A DNA stretch of 64,000 nucleotides. It comes from Pararge aegeria. Lineage: Eukaryota > Arthropoda > Insecta > Lepidoptera > Nymphalidae. The position numbers and the translations under genes are program-made. This document shows positions 11,257-22,799 of this stretch, in pieces. The DNA is taken from contig NC_053181.1 in NCBI RefSeq assembly GCF_905163445.1, positions 6,634,001-6,698,000 of the forward strand, written 5' to 3'. The number at the start of each line of letters is the position of its first letter. Position 1 is the first letter of the stretch. The notes beneath the pieces are model-generated. The model was not told the origin of the DNA. It saw only the letters and a list, made by a program, of their open reading frames with translations, and searched no databases.

Positions 11257-11561
11257 TTAGTCTGCGAGTTGGTATCGTGATTAGAATCCTTCAGAGTTGC
11301 GAGGGTTATACTGAAAGGTCCAGCTAAAAACTGTAAGGTAACTGTTTTGCAAATTAGCTTTGGCGTTAACATTGCACTGGGTTAGAATTTCAATTTGAAA
11401 TTTAACATAAGTTTTGTTTGTTGATAGATGTTATATACAATGTTTTTATATACTTAATTTAAAACTTTGCATCTATTTTTGCCTCAATAAAGTTATTATT
11501 ATTATAACTATTATTAGGTTTACGTTAGACGCCACTAAACGACGCCACTAAACGACGACAT

Positions 11562-11667
11562 TAAACGAGTCGCAAGGAGCCGACACTATACCCTGGCATT
11601 TGGATTTCCCACAAAAGACCTATGCTGTGGGCATATATCAGTGCATAATTATGATGATGATGAAACC
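11562..11667 (+). pseudogene. RTE-type ORF2 3' end with (GAT)n tail
   Basis: A degenerate match to the end region: GAGTCGCAAGGAGCC, GGCATTTGG, CACAAAAGACCTATG, then a TGATGATGATGA tail. Confidence 0.6.
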
Positions 11668-11949
11668 TACCTAAATAAATCCTAATCGAAATTAACTACC
11701 CCACATAAAGCCAAATGATTTTCACAATTACGAGGAAATTCTATTACTAATAAAGAACTCCGTCAAGCTCGTGTAAACGTTATCAATATCTAAGTACTTA
11801 TTATAAGCCATAATGCTATCGAACAATGAAAACTCTATAAATCAAAATATACACATCACCGTATGCTTTTTATTTCACTTGCTATGACGACTACGATTTT
11901 ATTCAAATGACCTACAAAATGCACCTGAAATATACATATAGATTTCATA

Positions 11950-11976
11950 TAATATATATATATATATATATATATT
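11950..11976 (+). repeat. (TA)n microsatellite
   Basis: An alternating TA run of about 13 units. Confidence 0.9.
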
Positions 11977-12150
11977 ATTTTGTTATTCCAATACAAGTTA
12001 GCCCTTGTCTAAAATGGAAGCGGACTAACCTGTTATGCAGTATGGTAGTCATACCCCTAATCGATTACTACTACACTAAATCGCTTAGTGGCATGTATTT
12101 GTCCATAGGGTGGTAACTAGCCACGTCCAAAGCCTCCCACCAGACATGAA
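11977..12150 (-). repeat. SINE-D fragment
   Basis: TTCCAATACAAGTTAGCCCT is the complement of the 3' end; the CATACCCCTAATCG and GGTAACTAGCCACG blocks follow. Confidence 0.65.
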
Positions 12151-12404
12151 GGTATATGAGTTTATTTATTCCACCACAACTTCTGAATGCCTCATCTGAT
12201 TTTGACCTATGGGGTATCGTTACAATAGATAGTAACATCAAACCGAGTGGCCATGGCTATAAATAAAACAAAATATATGACGGCCGTTGCTTGGGACCTT
12301 TTTGAAATAAGAAAATTTGTGCAGCACCCTAAAGAGAAGTGCATATACAAATAAATAAGCGAGTAAAATCGTAGTAGCAGTGTCTAGAAGTGTAGGCAGA
12401 GTAG

Positions 12405-12585
12405 AATATAGACTATGGTTGTCACCACCCAACCCTCCGGTTGGCGTACGAGGTGACTAATGACGGAAATCAGGCAGCGTTCTCTATGCTGCTACTTCTA
12501 CCATCTACTGTAATCTACAACCCGTCTGCCCAGCGTGGAGATTCCAGCCTAACCGTCCCGTTGGGAGAGGCCTTAGTCCATTAGT
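12405..12585 (-). repeat. Repeat E copy
   Basis: Reverse complement of the 19925 copy: GTACGAGGTGACTAATG, GGCAGCGTTCTCTATGCTGC, and CCCAGCGTGGAGATT blocks. Confidence 0.5.
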
Positions 12586-12599
12586 TGACATATTGATGT

Positions 12600-14125
12600 G
12601 CGTAATTCTTAATGAAGAGCAAATGTACCTAATACATTTTATTGCAGTTTAAAACTAGAATACTTTAACATATTATAACAACACGTAACGTTGATTGCAA
12701 TGTGATAATATTGATTTATGAATAGATAAGTTACAAACCCTGAATAGGAAAAGTGGAATTTAATATATTTAATTAGTATGGCCAAGGTCACTCTGGGACT
12801 TTCCCGACTCCTCCTTTGATCAGTCGAATACATATTTGGAACCGGATATGAAAATTCTTGCGCATTATAAAGGCCCAAGACGCAGTTGATGTTACGTAAC
12901 TCGTTAAAAATCTGATGAACTCATTTTACACTAACAGGTAATAACAGAGTGGTATAAGGTTTTATTCGTAGGCAGTGTTTTGGCTTTCAATATATTACTT
13001 TTTTTTATATAAATTGCGGAGAAACGAGCCGGGTCACCCGTACGCTTTTTATACTAATACGTACTTTTATAATATGAATGCCAAAGTGTGTCTGTTTGCT
13101 TCTTTGTTACCTTAGTTCACATTAATCACATCAATGATCTTAATATAATATATAAAGCTTGCTCCACGAATATAAGATACAGAGATGGTATCAGGGCCCT
13201 TTTTATTTCAGAATAGCATCAGGGAAACGTTCCTGGGTGATAAAAAGATATATTTTTTAATATATAGCTTTTTGTATGGGTACAGATATAATATAGTAGA
13301 ATTCATACTTAGGTATACTTATCTATTACAGTACATGAATAAATTAAACATACATAAAACCACTTGATAGCAATTAAGTAGGTGCGGAGTATATAGAAAA
13401 ACATGATCGCATCGATAATGTTCGAGTGGCTAATGGAAAGTTTGATCAATAAGAACCTAACCGCAATACACATCCAGACGACCTTGTGTAGACTAATAAG
13501 TGAGGTTTGATTTTAATCCCACTTTTATAAGTGTTCTCGATATCGGAATTGTGTGTAAGGTTGTTTTACAAAATTATTGCGAGTACCCGACTTTAAGCAT
13601 TCGAAATGTGGGTATACCGAAAAATGCTCAAAATCAGGTAGCACAGTTTCACAACTAATAAGAAAGTACTAAAACTGGTAGGGAAAGACCGAGAACTGAT
13701 GTTCACATTATGTCCACTAATTGAACATAATGATTTTATTTTTATATTCCGTCACCATACAGATTTTATGTAACTACAAACCTTTAATACTTTATTAATT
13801 CATTATAATATAATAACTTTGTATGGTGGTAAACGTTTGGGAATGAACGCATCGAAAATTTAAATTCTCTCGACTACGTAGCTAGACTTAACCTCAATCG
13901 GAATCGGAACGACTAAACTTCATCATATCATAACATAGTTCTAACTTAAATAGCTCTTTCTACCTTTACGTGTTCGTACGTGTATATGTGCAAGTTATTT
14001 AGGTTAATTTTTTCAAGTGTACAATAAAGAATAAAAAAAAAAATTACTTAGGTACATTCATAAAATACCTACTTTTTACTTCTATCTATTGTCATCAAAA
14101 TTAAATTATAAGTTCTCGACTTGAC
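12600..14125. other. Mostly unassigned AT-rich sequence
   Basis: Only a Helitron 5'-like fragment at about 13049-13115 (TTTATAATATGAATGCCAAA followed by GTGTGTCTG) is recognisable. I see no gene. Confidence 0.35.
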
Positions 14126-14127
14126 CA

Positions 14128-14203
14128 CGACTATGTGACCAGGAGGGCCTCGCGCCAACCTGGATCCGCCCTTGGACGTCTATCTGTTGATATGATGATG
14201 ATG
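14128..14203 (+). pseudogene. RTE 3' end with (GAT)n tail
   Basis: GGACGTCTATCTGTTGATAT followed by GATGATGATGA matches the ends of the 34010 and 49375 copies. Confidence 0.5.
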
Positions 14204-15394
14204 ACAACAATAATGCGTTCAGAAACACAGAATTTTTGTATTTCCAAAATTTCAGTGGTACTTCTGTATTATTTTCATGATTAGCAGGAACCCTACGGTT
14301 TGAGCCAACGCGCGAATTGAGTCATTTTGTGCCTTTTTTAGTTACTTTTAGTATTGTGGCTGCGATTTAAACTTTCAACTATTCGAGTATCAGTCTGCCT
14401 TCAAACCGAACCTTTGAAACATTGAGGCTTTAAATAACGGATGTCCGCAGAAATGACTAATCATGATTTAAATAGAACTAAGCATTGCTTGTTTGCTAAT
14501 TACAATTTTTAACGGAACTTCAATTAAAAATAAACATAGACAACCTCGAACAACTTATCAATCTTAAATAACAGCGATAATACCTGTTCTACCAACTTAA
14601 TACGTAGATAAAAATAACTACGCGACAATATGGTTCTAATTATAAAGCGACGAATATTTATGTCCTAAACCTTGAGAATGACCTAGTTTTAACAGTATTA
14701 AATTCAAGTCAATGATAAGATGGGTGGCCACAGGCTAGCTATAAAGATACGAAATTAAATCTGACTATAACGGCACAGGTTTTACTGTCTTCCTTCATAT
14801 GTAGTGTTCCCTCCGGTAGCCCTGTGTCCATTTTGGCATTATCAAAGGCGTGAACAAAACTGCTCTCCGTACCGAATATATATATATATATATATATAGA
14901 TGACTATACAGGTGTCACAAATTTTGCTTACAAGTGTGATACAATTAAAATGTAATGGAAATCCAGGATCAATCAGATTCAGAAAAGAATTGGCAAAATT
15001 CCGATTGTCTTATACGGTTAGAATGAAATAGAGAACAGGGCACAATTCTATATCAATATGCTTAAACCACAAATCATAGGAAAATTCTGTCTTAAGAAGA
15101 TAAGTAAGTACGGTTGGGAATACCATCTATTAATCAGAAACAAGTACGCACTGTGTACATGTGTCAGAAACCTTGTAACCTACATTTATGTAGATCTTAC
15201 ATAACACACAACCGAGTTTGCAAGGTAAACGTGAAAGGGTTTTACGTTTATTAGACATACTCGTATCTATCGGTCGTTTAACCAAAAGAGGGCTTGGAGG
15301 GATAGAAGTAGAAGATACATACGAGGCATACTAGAGTTGGAAGCTTGAGAGGTGGCAAGGCCAGGTGAGGATGATTTCAAGAAAAAAATATTGT
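14204..15394. other. No recognisable gene
   Basis: A (TA)n tract occurs at 14877-14898. The rest is AT-rich without recognisable features. Confidence 0.35.
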
Positions 15395-15560
15395 CGTGCC
15401 GTTGTTTATGTGGTGACGGCAGATCAGAATACAGTTGTTGCCACCCCTCCTCTTTTCACGGTTGTCGTTCGAGGTGATTAAGGGAATATCGCCAATCTGT
15501 CTGCCCGCGATGAAAATGGGCAAACCCTCTATGGAAGATAATGGATTCAAACCTTGTCCA
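15395..15560 (-). repeat. Repeat E copy
   Basis: GTGACGGCAGATCAGAATAC, GTTCGAGGTGATTAAGG and TCTGCCCGCGATG are complements of the 19925 copy. Confidence 0.5.
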
Positions 15561-16600
15561 TATCATATTTGTTTGAACCTCGATTATTTAAGAAGATTAT
15601 AATATCATAGCAAACGCGATAAACCGCGGGGAACAGCTAAAGTTAATAAATAATCCATTAAAAAAAAAAACTGTCTATGCTATATGAATTTCGTACCGGT
15701 AGTAGATTCATTACCAAAAGTCAGACCAAGGCCAAGGTCTGATTGAAAGAGCATTTAGAATTAGATAAAGTTAAAATATGCATTTACATGTTTTACTATT
15801 AATTAGGCATGCTTCTAGTTTCTTTATATTTTCATCTTTTTTTCCGTCTTGATCTTCGAACACGTAACTTTTTGAAGTCATGTTCTGACAACAACCCTCT
15901 TCGGGTATGTTTTGACGTTGGCTGAATAACCTAGCCTGGCTTTCGCCTCACTTCCCCTTTATCAATTTACAGATATACATTTTCAGGGTCATCAACATCT
16001 GCTTTATTATATTAATATGCCCGATTGCTGGGCACAGGTATCTTCATTCGTCCAGGATTTATGACCTTAGATACACCTCCTCGTAGAGCGAGCTACCTCA
16101 GGAAGGCCTGAAAATTTCTGGTAAGTCGGATAGGGAGACGAGACCGAAATTGGTGACGTTTTCTCCGAATCACGGACCTGGTACTCAGAATAAACTAACA
16201 CAAAAACTAGATACCAGGACCTCCCGATCAGTAGTCAACTTTGCTGATAAACGAATGAGAAATCAACGATCTCTAATTCTTAGGTAACGGTTACTATGAG
16301 GTGTTAGTGATAACTTCCGGAAGTTACCGACGGATTAAGGCTAATGGTCACGCCAACGGATATTATATTATTCTTAATTTTGCTTAGACGATTAAATAAT
16401 CTAACCTTCTATCAATAATTGACAATAAATATATTAAACTTGACGCTATTATATCATATGAAACCGGGAATGGCGGCTTAACTTCCTGTCCAAGCTTTTT
16501 TTTTTGGATATTAATAATTGACGGACGGACTATGCAGATGGCACATCTAATGGTAAGTGGAAATAAAAGTGGAAAGAACTATTTGATCTAGTTCCCCCCT
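15561..16600. other. Mostly unassigned
   Basis: A Helitron-like 3' end (CCGCGGGGAACAGCTAA) lies near 15620-15640. Nothing else is recognised. Confidence 0.3.
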
Positions 16601-16609
16601 CGCCTTTTT

Positions 16610-16965
16610 ATCATCGAACCGCGAGGCACCGTAAGGATCTGCATCCCTACGTGGTCAATATACCGCGGAGGCGTACGAAGCGCTTCGCATCTTTGTTGCT
16701 GATCCACACCGCTTATATATCTGGAATGCCATTCCAGCTTCCATTTTCCCCAGTGTCTATAATATGAGTACCTTCAAATCAAGAGTGAATAGGCATCTTC
16801 TAGGCAAGCGCGCTCCAGGCTGCATCATCGCTTACTCGCTCAGGTGTGATTGCAGTCAAATTCTGCTTAGCACCAGAAATAAGCATGACAGTAGTACCTC
16901 CCAGTCCCCGGACGAGCTCTGTCACAAAAAGTTTTCCTGCTATCAGTGCCTGGTTAAGCAAGCGC
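16610..16965 (+). pseudogene. Jockey/CR1-type ORF2 C-terminus (repeat F)
   Basis: Two frames carry consecutive parts: HRKDLHPYVVNIPRRRTKRF in one, then IWNAIPASIFPSVYNMSTFK and SRVNRHLLGKRAP in another, with a frameshift near 16710. The W-N-P...Y...FK.RVN..LLG pattern is the usual C-terminus of these ORF2 proteins. The trailing AGAAATAAGCATGACAGTAG matches repeat F at 4895 and 49800. Confidence 0.65.
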
Positions 16966-17016
16966 GGGCCACGTAGCAAATTCTTTAAAAGTTCCTTTAT
17001 CTGCTATGGGTTTATT

Positions 17017-17150
17017 TATTTATTAAACTCTTTATTTGTATACCACATATATAAAATATAATGAAAACAGAAACATATTGAAAGAAGAAGAATACAAAAG
17101 GTGGCCTTATCGCTTAATAGCGATCTCTGCCAGGCAACCTTTGAATTAGG
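17017..17150 (-). repeat. LINE 3' end (repeat G)
   Basis: TTTATTTATT tail complement, then GGTGGCCTTATCGCTTAATA and GCGATCTCTGCCAGGCAACC. Confidence 0.6.
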
Positions 17151-17657
17151 AAAAAATAGAAGAGGATAATAGACTGCTGGTGGTACAAATTTTAAAATAC
17201 ATACATGCGAATAACTACATACTAATACATAAACTACTTTGGATGCCTGTGGCCATCAGTGGGACTTTAAAAGCTTGAGAACGATAATGAATAAAATTGG
17301 AGTTTCGTTGATTGATTCTACTTAACAGTTACTGCATTAATTCATATACAAAGTGTAAATGAAACATTATGTGCTGTCTCTGAGGCTTATCTGTGAAACC
17401 GAAAACCTAATAGTTTTTGAGTAAACCTCTGCCATAGTTTCTACTGAAAGAAATCAGATACAGCCCTAACATCACATTCAAAATTATAATCATGTAACTC
17501 GTGTCACTTATATAGCGTACTATATACTTCGTGTAGCGTAGGTACTACTTCAATAAGGCTAAATATGCTTCTTTGTATATAATAATTTTACAGGATGATT
17601 CCTTATGAAATACACTTATGCACCCTTGACATTATTTCGTAATTCGTTATCTTGTTG

Positions 17658-18354
17658 TATATCAACCCATTACCGGTCCACTGCAGGGCACTGGTCTCAG
17701 ACATATGAGAAAGGTTGAGGCCGTAGTCCACCATGTCCCAGTGCGAATGGTGGACTTCACAAGCATTTGCGAACATTAGGCAATGGTCCGACCGCCGGCG
17801 GGGAAAAGATTAACTATCGGCGATTTTCTCTCTAAAGAAACGCACAATAAATGTACATTCAATGTTCCGTGAAAGAGATGCATACATTAAAAGTTGCTCT
17901 CTGACTGTTTACACTGCTGGTGACGAGCTTTCAGCAATAACTCGCTCAGCGATACTCGTTCAGCGATGCTCGCTCGCTTGATCATTTCTTTACAGTTCGG
18001 CATTGAAAGTAGGCGTATGGATAGCAACGTATGAATGGCGCGAGTAATCGCTCGTCGCACTTGCACACTCGCTTATAGCCCGGCGACAAATTTATCTAAA
18101 CTACACACTCGCGTCCCGTTGATCGCCAACTCGTTAATAGTTTCTAGTTCTACTCGTTTCTCGTTCATCGTCGGCGGATGGACCACTGCCTTATAGATAA
18201 CACAGGCATGAAAGTTTCACGATGTTTTCCTTTACCGTTGAATTAAGTGATATTTTAATTGCATAAAACGCACATAACTTAGAAAAGACAGCGGTGCGAG
18301 CTGGAATTCGACCTCGCCCCCCTAAAAGTGAGGCTGAAGTCCCCCTAGGCTATC
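17658..18354 (-). repeat. SINE-B copy, split by a PIF/Harbinger-like MITE
   Basis: The left part (17658-17778) carries the complemented 3' half starting ATCAACCCATTACCGGTCC. The right part (18191-18354) carries GGCATG, ACGATGTTTTCCTTTACCG, and the tRNA-like head ending GGCTATC. The two parts meet without a gap when the MITE and one TTA are removed. Confidence 0.75.
17779..18190. mobile_element. 412-bp PIF/Harbinger-like MITE
   Basis: The left end reads GGCAATGGTCCGACCGCCGG; the complement of the right end reads GGCAGTGGTCCATCCGCCGA. TTA flanks both sides (17776-17778 and 18191-18193). A 3-bp TTA/TAA duplication is characteristic of PIF/Harbinger. Internal CTCGCT/CAGCGAT motifs are repeated near 17940-17980. 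It has no coding capacity. Confidence 0.75.
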
Positions 18355-18682
18355 AAAATTTCTATTGAAAAGTTAAATAATTAGACATATTTCCTTTAAT
18401 TTGTCACGTAACTACGAGTATCATTAAAACATTAAACCCTCATTCATTATGACTATTACAATACCGCATTATAAGTGATACTGTAATTAAGTAGGTAGGT
18501 ATCAGCGTTAGATGTTGTTCAGAACAGCAGTTTATGTAGAGCGGTGTCATAATCAAGAGTACGCAGAAAAACGAATTTTAAAATTTAGATAGTTGCGGCC
18601 ATTTTATGACCGTATTTCATAGCGGGCTCTTCTCCTATACCTATATCTTTATTCTTCTTTCCAATTCTATCAAAAGAGAATA

Positions 18683-18782
18683 ATCATCATCATCATAACC
18701 TATTACTGGCCAACTACAGGACACGGGTTTATTCTCAGAATTAGAAAGGTCCACTACGGTGCGCTGGTTAAGTACCAGACTT
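18683..18782 (-). repeat. SINE-B 3' fragment
   Basis: A (ATC)n tract, then ACCTATTACTGGCCAACTAC, complement of the SINE-B end. Confidence 0.5.
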
Positions 18783-18805
18783 TTAAAAGTTTGTGAAACT
18801 TTCAA

Positions 18806-18900
18806 AAAAATTCAAAATTCAAAATTTCTTTATTTCAAGTAGGCCTACTTTATAAGCACTTTTGAAACGTCAAGTACGTACCTGTTCGGATAGCAGTTTT
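18806..18900 (-). repeat. CR1-like LINE 3' tail
   Basis: AAATTCAAAATTTC then TTTATTTCAAGTAGGCCTAC and AAGCACTTTTGA. The complement matches the end of the element at 59058-63402 (AAAAGTGCC, GGGCCTACTTGAATAAA). Confidence 0.65.
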
Positions 18901-19344
18901 TTTGAGCACATCATGGGCAACTCTTAGGCATGCATGTTTCTTAACGACGTTTTACTTCACCCTCTATGTGTCATATTTTATAGCCTTAATTCAAAACGCT
19001 CATTACTCCGAAAAGTTAAGAAACGAAAGAACGAAAGAGGTACGAACCGATATGTCTAATCATATTCAGGCAAAGTAGCACGATTAAAATCATTTATTCA
19101 GAGCAAAACTGATTCCTTATTGTTTGTCTTCGTTTAGCTGAGTGAATAATAGTAAGTATATAGGTACCCTTTAATAAATATTTACTTAGCTATTAGAACC
19201 TATTTTTAAAATAACCTAAGTACCGATTTCCATTTTTGTCAATTGGAAGAGAAGACGTGAGAGATTGCACAAATCATAAAATCAGCTTGGGAATTGTTTG
19301 CATTTTATACTTGTCACCTAGTAGGTACCTGGCTTACTGGGTAG

Positions 19345-19465
19345 GTTTTTGACTTTACTTTCGGGGGAGGGGTGAGTATGAATTTTAATTGCTTTTGTTA
19401 GCAATTAAAATATCACTTGCTTCAACGGTGAAGGAAAACATCGTGAGGGAATCTGCTGTTGATAA
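19345..19465 (+). repeat. SINE-B internal fragment
   Basis: TTTACTTTCGGGGGAGGGG, then ATTAAAATATCACTTGCTTC, AACGGTGAAGGAAAACATCG. Confidence 0.6.
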
Positions 19466-19530
19466 GGAAAATAATTAGATTTGGATTTTAAACCTCCGTT
19501 GTTTTAGTTTTAAGATACATAAAATGTAAA

Positions 19531-19577
19531 AAGGATCACCATGGTGGTGATCCTTCATACAATGGAGACATTGTATG
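19531..19577. repeat. Two abutting perfect hairpins
   Basis: AAGGATCACCA-TGG-TGGTGATCCTT (19531-19555) is followed without a gap by CATACAATG-GAGA-CATTGTATG (19556-19577). Confidence 0.85.
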
Positions 19578-19924
19578 TACTGTATCGAGTACTGTTTACT
19601 TTAGGTCTTTTTGAAGTCCAAATAATTAAGACTGTTGATTGTTGTGACCTTTGACTTTGAATCATCGCAGGTTACTTTTTATGAGAATCGTAGACGACTA
19701 CACAGAACTAGTCCCGGCACTTAAGATTTTCTTACCTCGAACAAAACAATAAAACTGTAAAGTGGAAATCGAGAAAAAACTTCTAAAGAGTTGCGCAGTA
19801 AACAAGTGGCCATCACGCATGCTCGCGGCTCACCGCCGTAGTACGTTCTGGAAGAGCTGACGTCAGTTACGTCATAGCTGGCGTTGCGGACCAGCTATAA
19901 AAAGCTAGAATAGAAGTCTTAGCA

Positions 19925-20165
19925 TCAATAGCCTATAACAGCCCACTGCTTCCCAACGGGAGGGTTTGCCCAGAATCACCACGCTTGGCAAACGGGTGGG
20001 TGATCGCAGTAGGCAGTAGTAGTAGCATAGAGGACACTACTGCCCATCCTCCGTTATATTCCATTTGTCGCCTCGTTCGACTACCGCAGTTAGAAAAAGG
20101 GGGGTAAGAAAAGGGTGGTGTACTTGATTACAACTGTATTCTGATTTGCCGTCACCAAGCGGCTT
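19925..20165 (+). repeat. Repeat E, best copy
   Basis: It begins AATAGCCTATAACAGCCCAC, passes AATCACCACGCTTGGCAAAC, GTGATCGCAG and CCGTTATATTCC, then GTCGCCTCGTTCGA, and ends near CTGATTTGCCGTCACC. Family identity is unknown to me. Confidence 0.6.
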
Positions 20166-20571
20166 AAATGTCATATGTAGTGCCAGATTAAGTCAACCCG
20201 ATGCGCAAACCTTATTACCTCGTTGGTCAAGTCATTAACATGTTTGACTAATCGGATCGGACCACAATTTGGTAGGTTAGGGGTTTTTTGTTAAAGAATT
20301 CTCAGTACCAGCCTTGAGTTAGGAAATTGGCGGTGTCAATGCACGTGCCTAGAAGAGCACGTTAAGCTTATCTCTACTATTTATTACTCACTTTTGATAA
20401 TAGTCGTTAAAATCCATCAACACGGATTGGATCAGCTGAGTCTGAGTTCTAAAACCTTTTCACCTATGAGAGAGGAGGTTTGATCCATAAAAAAAAATTG
20501 TTAAGAGTATATAGAAATTCAGCTCGGCCGCATGTACTTGCGCGCCGGTACAACAAGGCTACTACTTTTGC

Positions 20572-20815
20572 TACTACAACTTAGTCCTTGACTGCAATCT
20601 CACCGGGTGATAAGTAATGAAGTCTAAAGTGTTAGGTGGGCGGCAGTTTTTTAAAACTCCCAGCACGCAAAAATCACTTGACGGTAGTTCCTTGTCTGAA
20701 GGGTGGTAACTAACGTCGGTCAAAGCCTCGGACCAGATCAAACGAAAGGAAATATCAGAAATTTCAGAATTATAAATTCCCAATCTCCCCAACCGGAATT
20801 TTGAGTGGGACCTGC
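20572..20815 (-). repeat. SINE-D copy, degenerate
   Basis: CTTGACTGCAATCTCACCGG, TGGTAACTAACGTCGGTC, and AATTTCAGAATTATAAATTC blocks. Confidence 0.6.
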
Positions 20816-20829
20816 CACTTAAGACTACA

Positions 20830-21690
20830 GTGATTACCGTTTTATCGGCGTAACACTCTTGCAGGAGTGGTCGTGGTCATCACGTTGGGACACTATTTGT
20901 GTGTGACAGTTGTTACTCGATCATTTTCCTCCCTACTTGCAGATACACTCATGCCTGACTGGTACACTCATGAAAAGGACCACCCATTGCATATTCTTTG
21001 ATTTTATTATTAGATCGGTCTCTCTAGTGCCTTCCACCTTGCCCTGCACACAAAGGCGTTCTAGTTTCATTGCTTGATTGCTTAATCTTACGTAAGCGTA
21101 AATATTCATAACTTGTGAAGCATACCTATAATATTTCAACATAACAATTGTCTTTATAATTATCTTTATCTTAGTGTCTTATCTAATCTGAATTTTTAAG
21201 AAATAAAGATTCTCTGACATAATGCATAATAATTCATCAACCGTACTCGTATATTATTCTTTTAGAACTAAGACAAAGCAAACTTCTGAATAAATAAAAA
21301 TGTTTGTGTGAAAATGGTGATGAGAAAATTAGCCCAAGGTGGTGCTTGGTAGGTACCTAATACATATTTTCCTTATATTCGGAAACCAGCCATACTTCAC
21401 CGTATTTAAGTCTGAAATCAGTCAAGAAAAAGTCGCCTTAGGCCCATAAATATAATAGACCAACATCGAGCTACATCGGTCTTGCATAGATTAACCGATA
21501 CTTAAAACCAGCTCTGAGCTTGGTTGTGGTTTACTAACACGAGCCTTAAAAATACCTATAAAGTTGCATATAAGTTTTAAATCAATAATACATTACCAAA
21601 GTACTTTTAAGTTTAAAAAAATACCTACATTTTCAATTTATTTTTAATTACTATTATTTTGAGTCATCTGTAAAGTGTTTCTTCTTCTAC
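20830..21690. other. No recognisable gene
   Basis: Short open frames only; a repeat G fragment follows at 21700. Confidence 0.35.
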
Positions 21691-21699
21691 TTAAATATG

Positions 21700-21780
21700 A
21701 AATAACAAAAGAAGGAAAAGAGATTTGGCGGCCTTATCGCTACACAGGGATCTCTTTTAGGCCACCAAAAGAGTATCAAC
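21700..21780 (-). repeat. LINE 3' end (repeat G) fragment
   Basis: GGCGGCCTTATCGCTACACA then GGGATCTCTTTTAGGCCACC. Confidence 0.5.
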
Positions 21781-22110
21781 AAAGAAGAGATTAGAGATTA
21801 TTGACTTCTTCTCTTATGTCCATTCAACCTTCAGAAGTCTGCACATCTTCGTTTGTTTTCCTCTTTCGTTCAGAATACTTGGGTCCATTTCCATATCCAT
21901 GCCGAAAAGCCGACCTTACCACGCTTAGTAGGAACAAGCCTATCTCGTAATAAAAGTTATCCATAGGTTTGTAATCTCCATCTGTTCGTACAAACTTTAT
22001 TATGATACTTAATTATCATGTCCATGATAGCCACGGTCATTACACCATAATTTAGTCGTAGTATTATACGAAAAATTGATTGAGTTTATTGGCCATTGTT
22101 ACGAGAAAAA

Positions 22111-22211
22111 TCATCTATCGGTCTTGAGAAAGTACTCTTTCTTAAGACAGATGATTTATTGTCTTTCTTAAGGAACCGAGAAAGGGTACTTTCTCGGCTC
22201 CTTAAGAAAGA
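22111..22211. repeat. Palindrome cluster
   Basis: The first hairpin has arms GTCTTGAGAAAG and CTTTCTTAAGAC (22121-22148, loop TACT) within ATCATCT/AGATGAT. The second has 23-bp arms differing at one base (22162-22184 and 22189-22211, loop GGTA). Both share a CTTAAGAAAG core. Confidence 0.85.
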
Positions 22212-22559
22212 GTAATTTCTATAGACAACGCTAATGCCTTTGGGAGTATAGATAAACAAGTAGTGGGAAATGCACTCCGTGAGATCGCAAAGTGTTCGAT
22301 TTAACCATCGCTCGTCGTTAGCCACCTCTGGCACCTTTCTCTTCAACGTACTTTCTGATTTGGATGTTACGTCTCTCGATTTACTACAGTATGATGTTGC
22401 ACACAATAGTCTAACCCACTATCCAGTGAATCTATAGGTAAATCTAAAAGTGCAAAATGTCATGAAAAAGAATAAGAGTTCTAAATCTATAGCGTTCACG
22501 TTACTTGGACAATAATGGAAAAAAATGGAACGATAATGGAAAACCATATTCATAACGCG

Positions 22560-22775
22560 AGTGGTTCATGCCTAAGAGATATGTATGATGCTCTAAAAAG
22601 CGTGTGAAGTACCTAAACCAATCCGCACTAGGCCGTGGTGGACTACGATCGAACCCTTTTCATTGTGGGACAACTCAATAAATTTCAAGCAAATAAATTT
22701 CATTTCATTTCATTTTAGACCCGTGCCCTGTAGTGGACCGGTAATAGGTTGATATGATGATGATGATGATGATAA
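22560..22775 (+). repeat. SINE-B 3' half with an inserted LINE tail
   Basis: TCTAAAAAGCGTGTGAAG, AATCCGCACTAGGCC and ATTGTGGGA lead to a foreign 46-bp segment at 22671-22716. AGACCCGTGCCCTGTAGTGG and a (GAT)n tail then resume. Confidence 0.65.
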
Positions 22776-22799
22776 TGATAATGAGCGGTTCATTAATTC

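Noticed and set aside
22086..22406. 106-residue minus-strand open frame
   Set aside because: Much of it is encoded by the palindrome cluster, so its open length reflects that structure.
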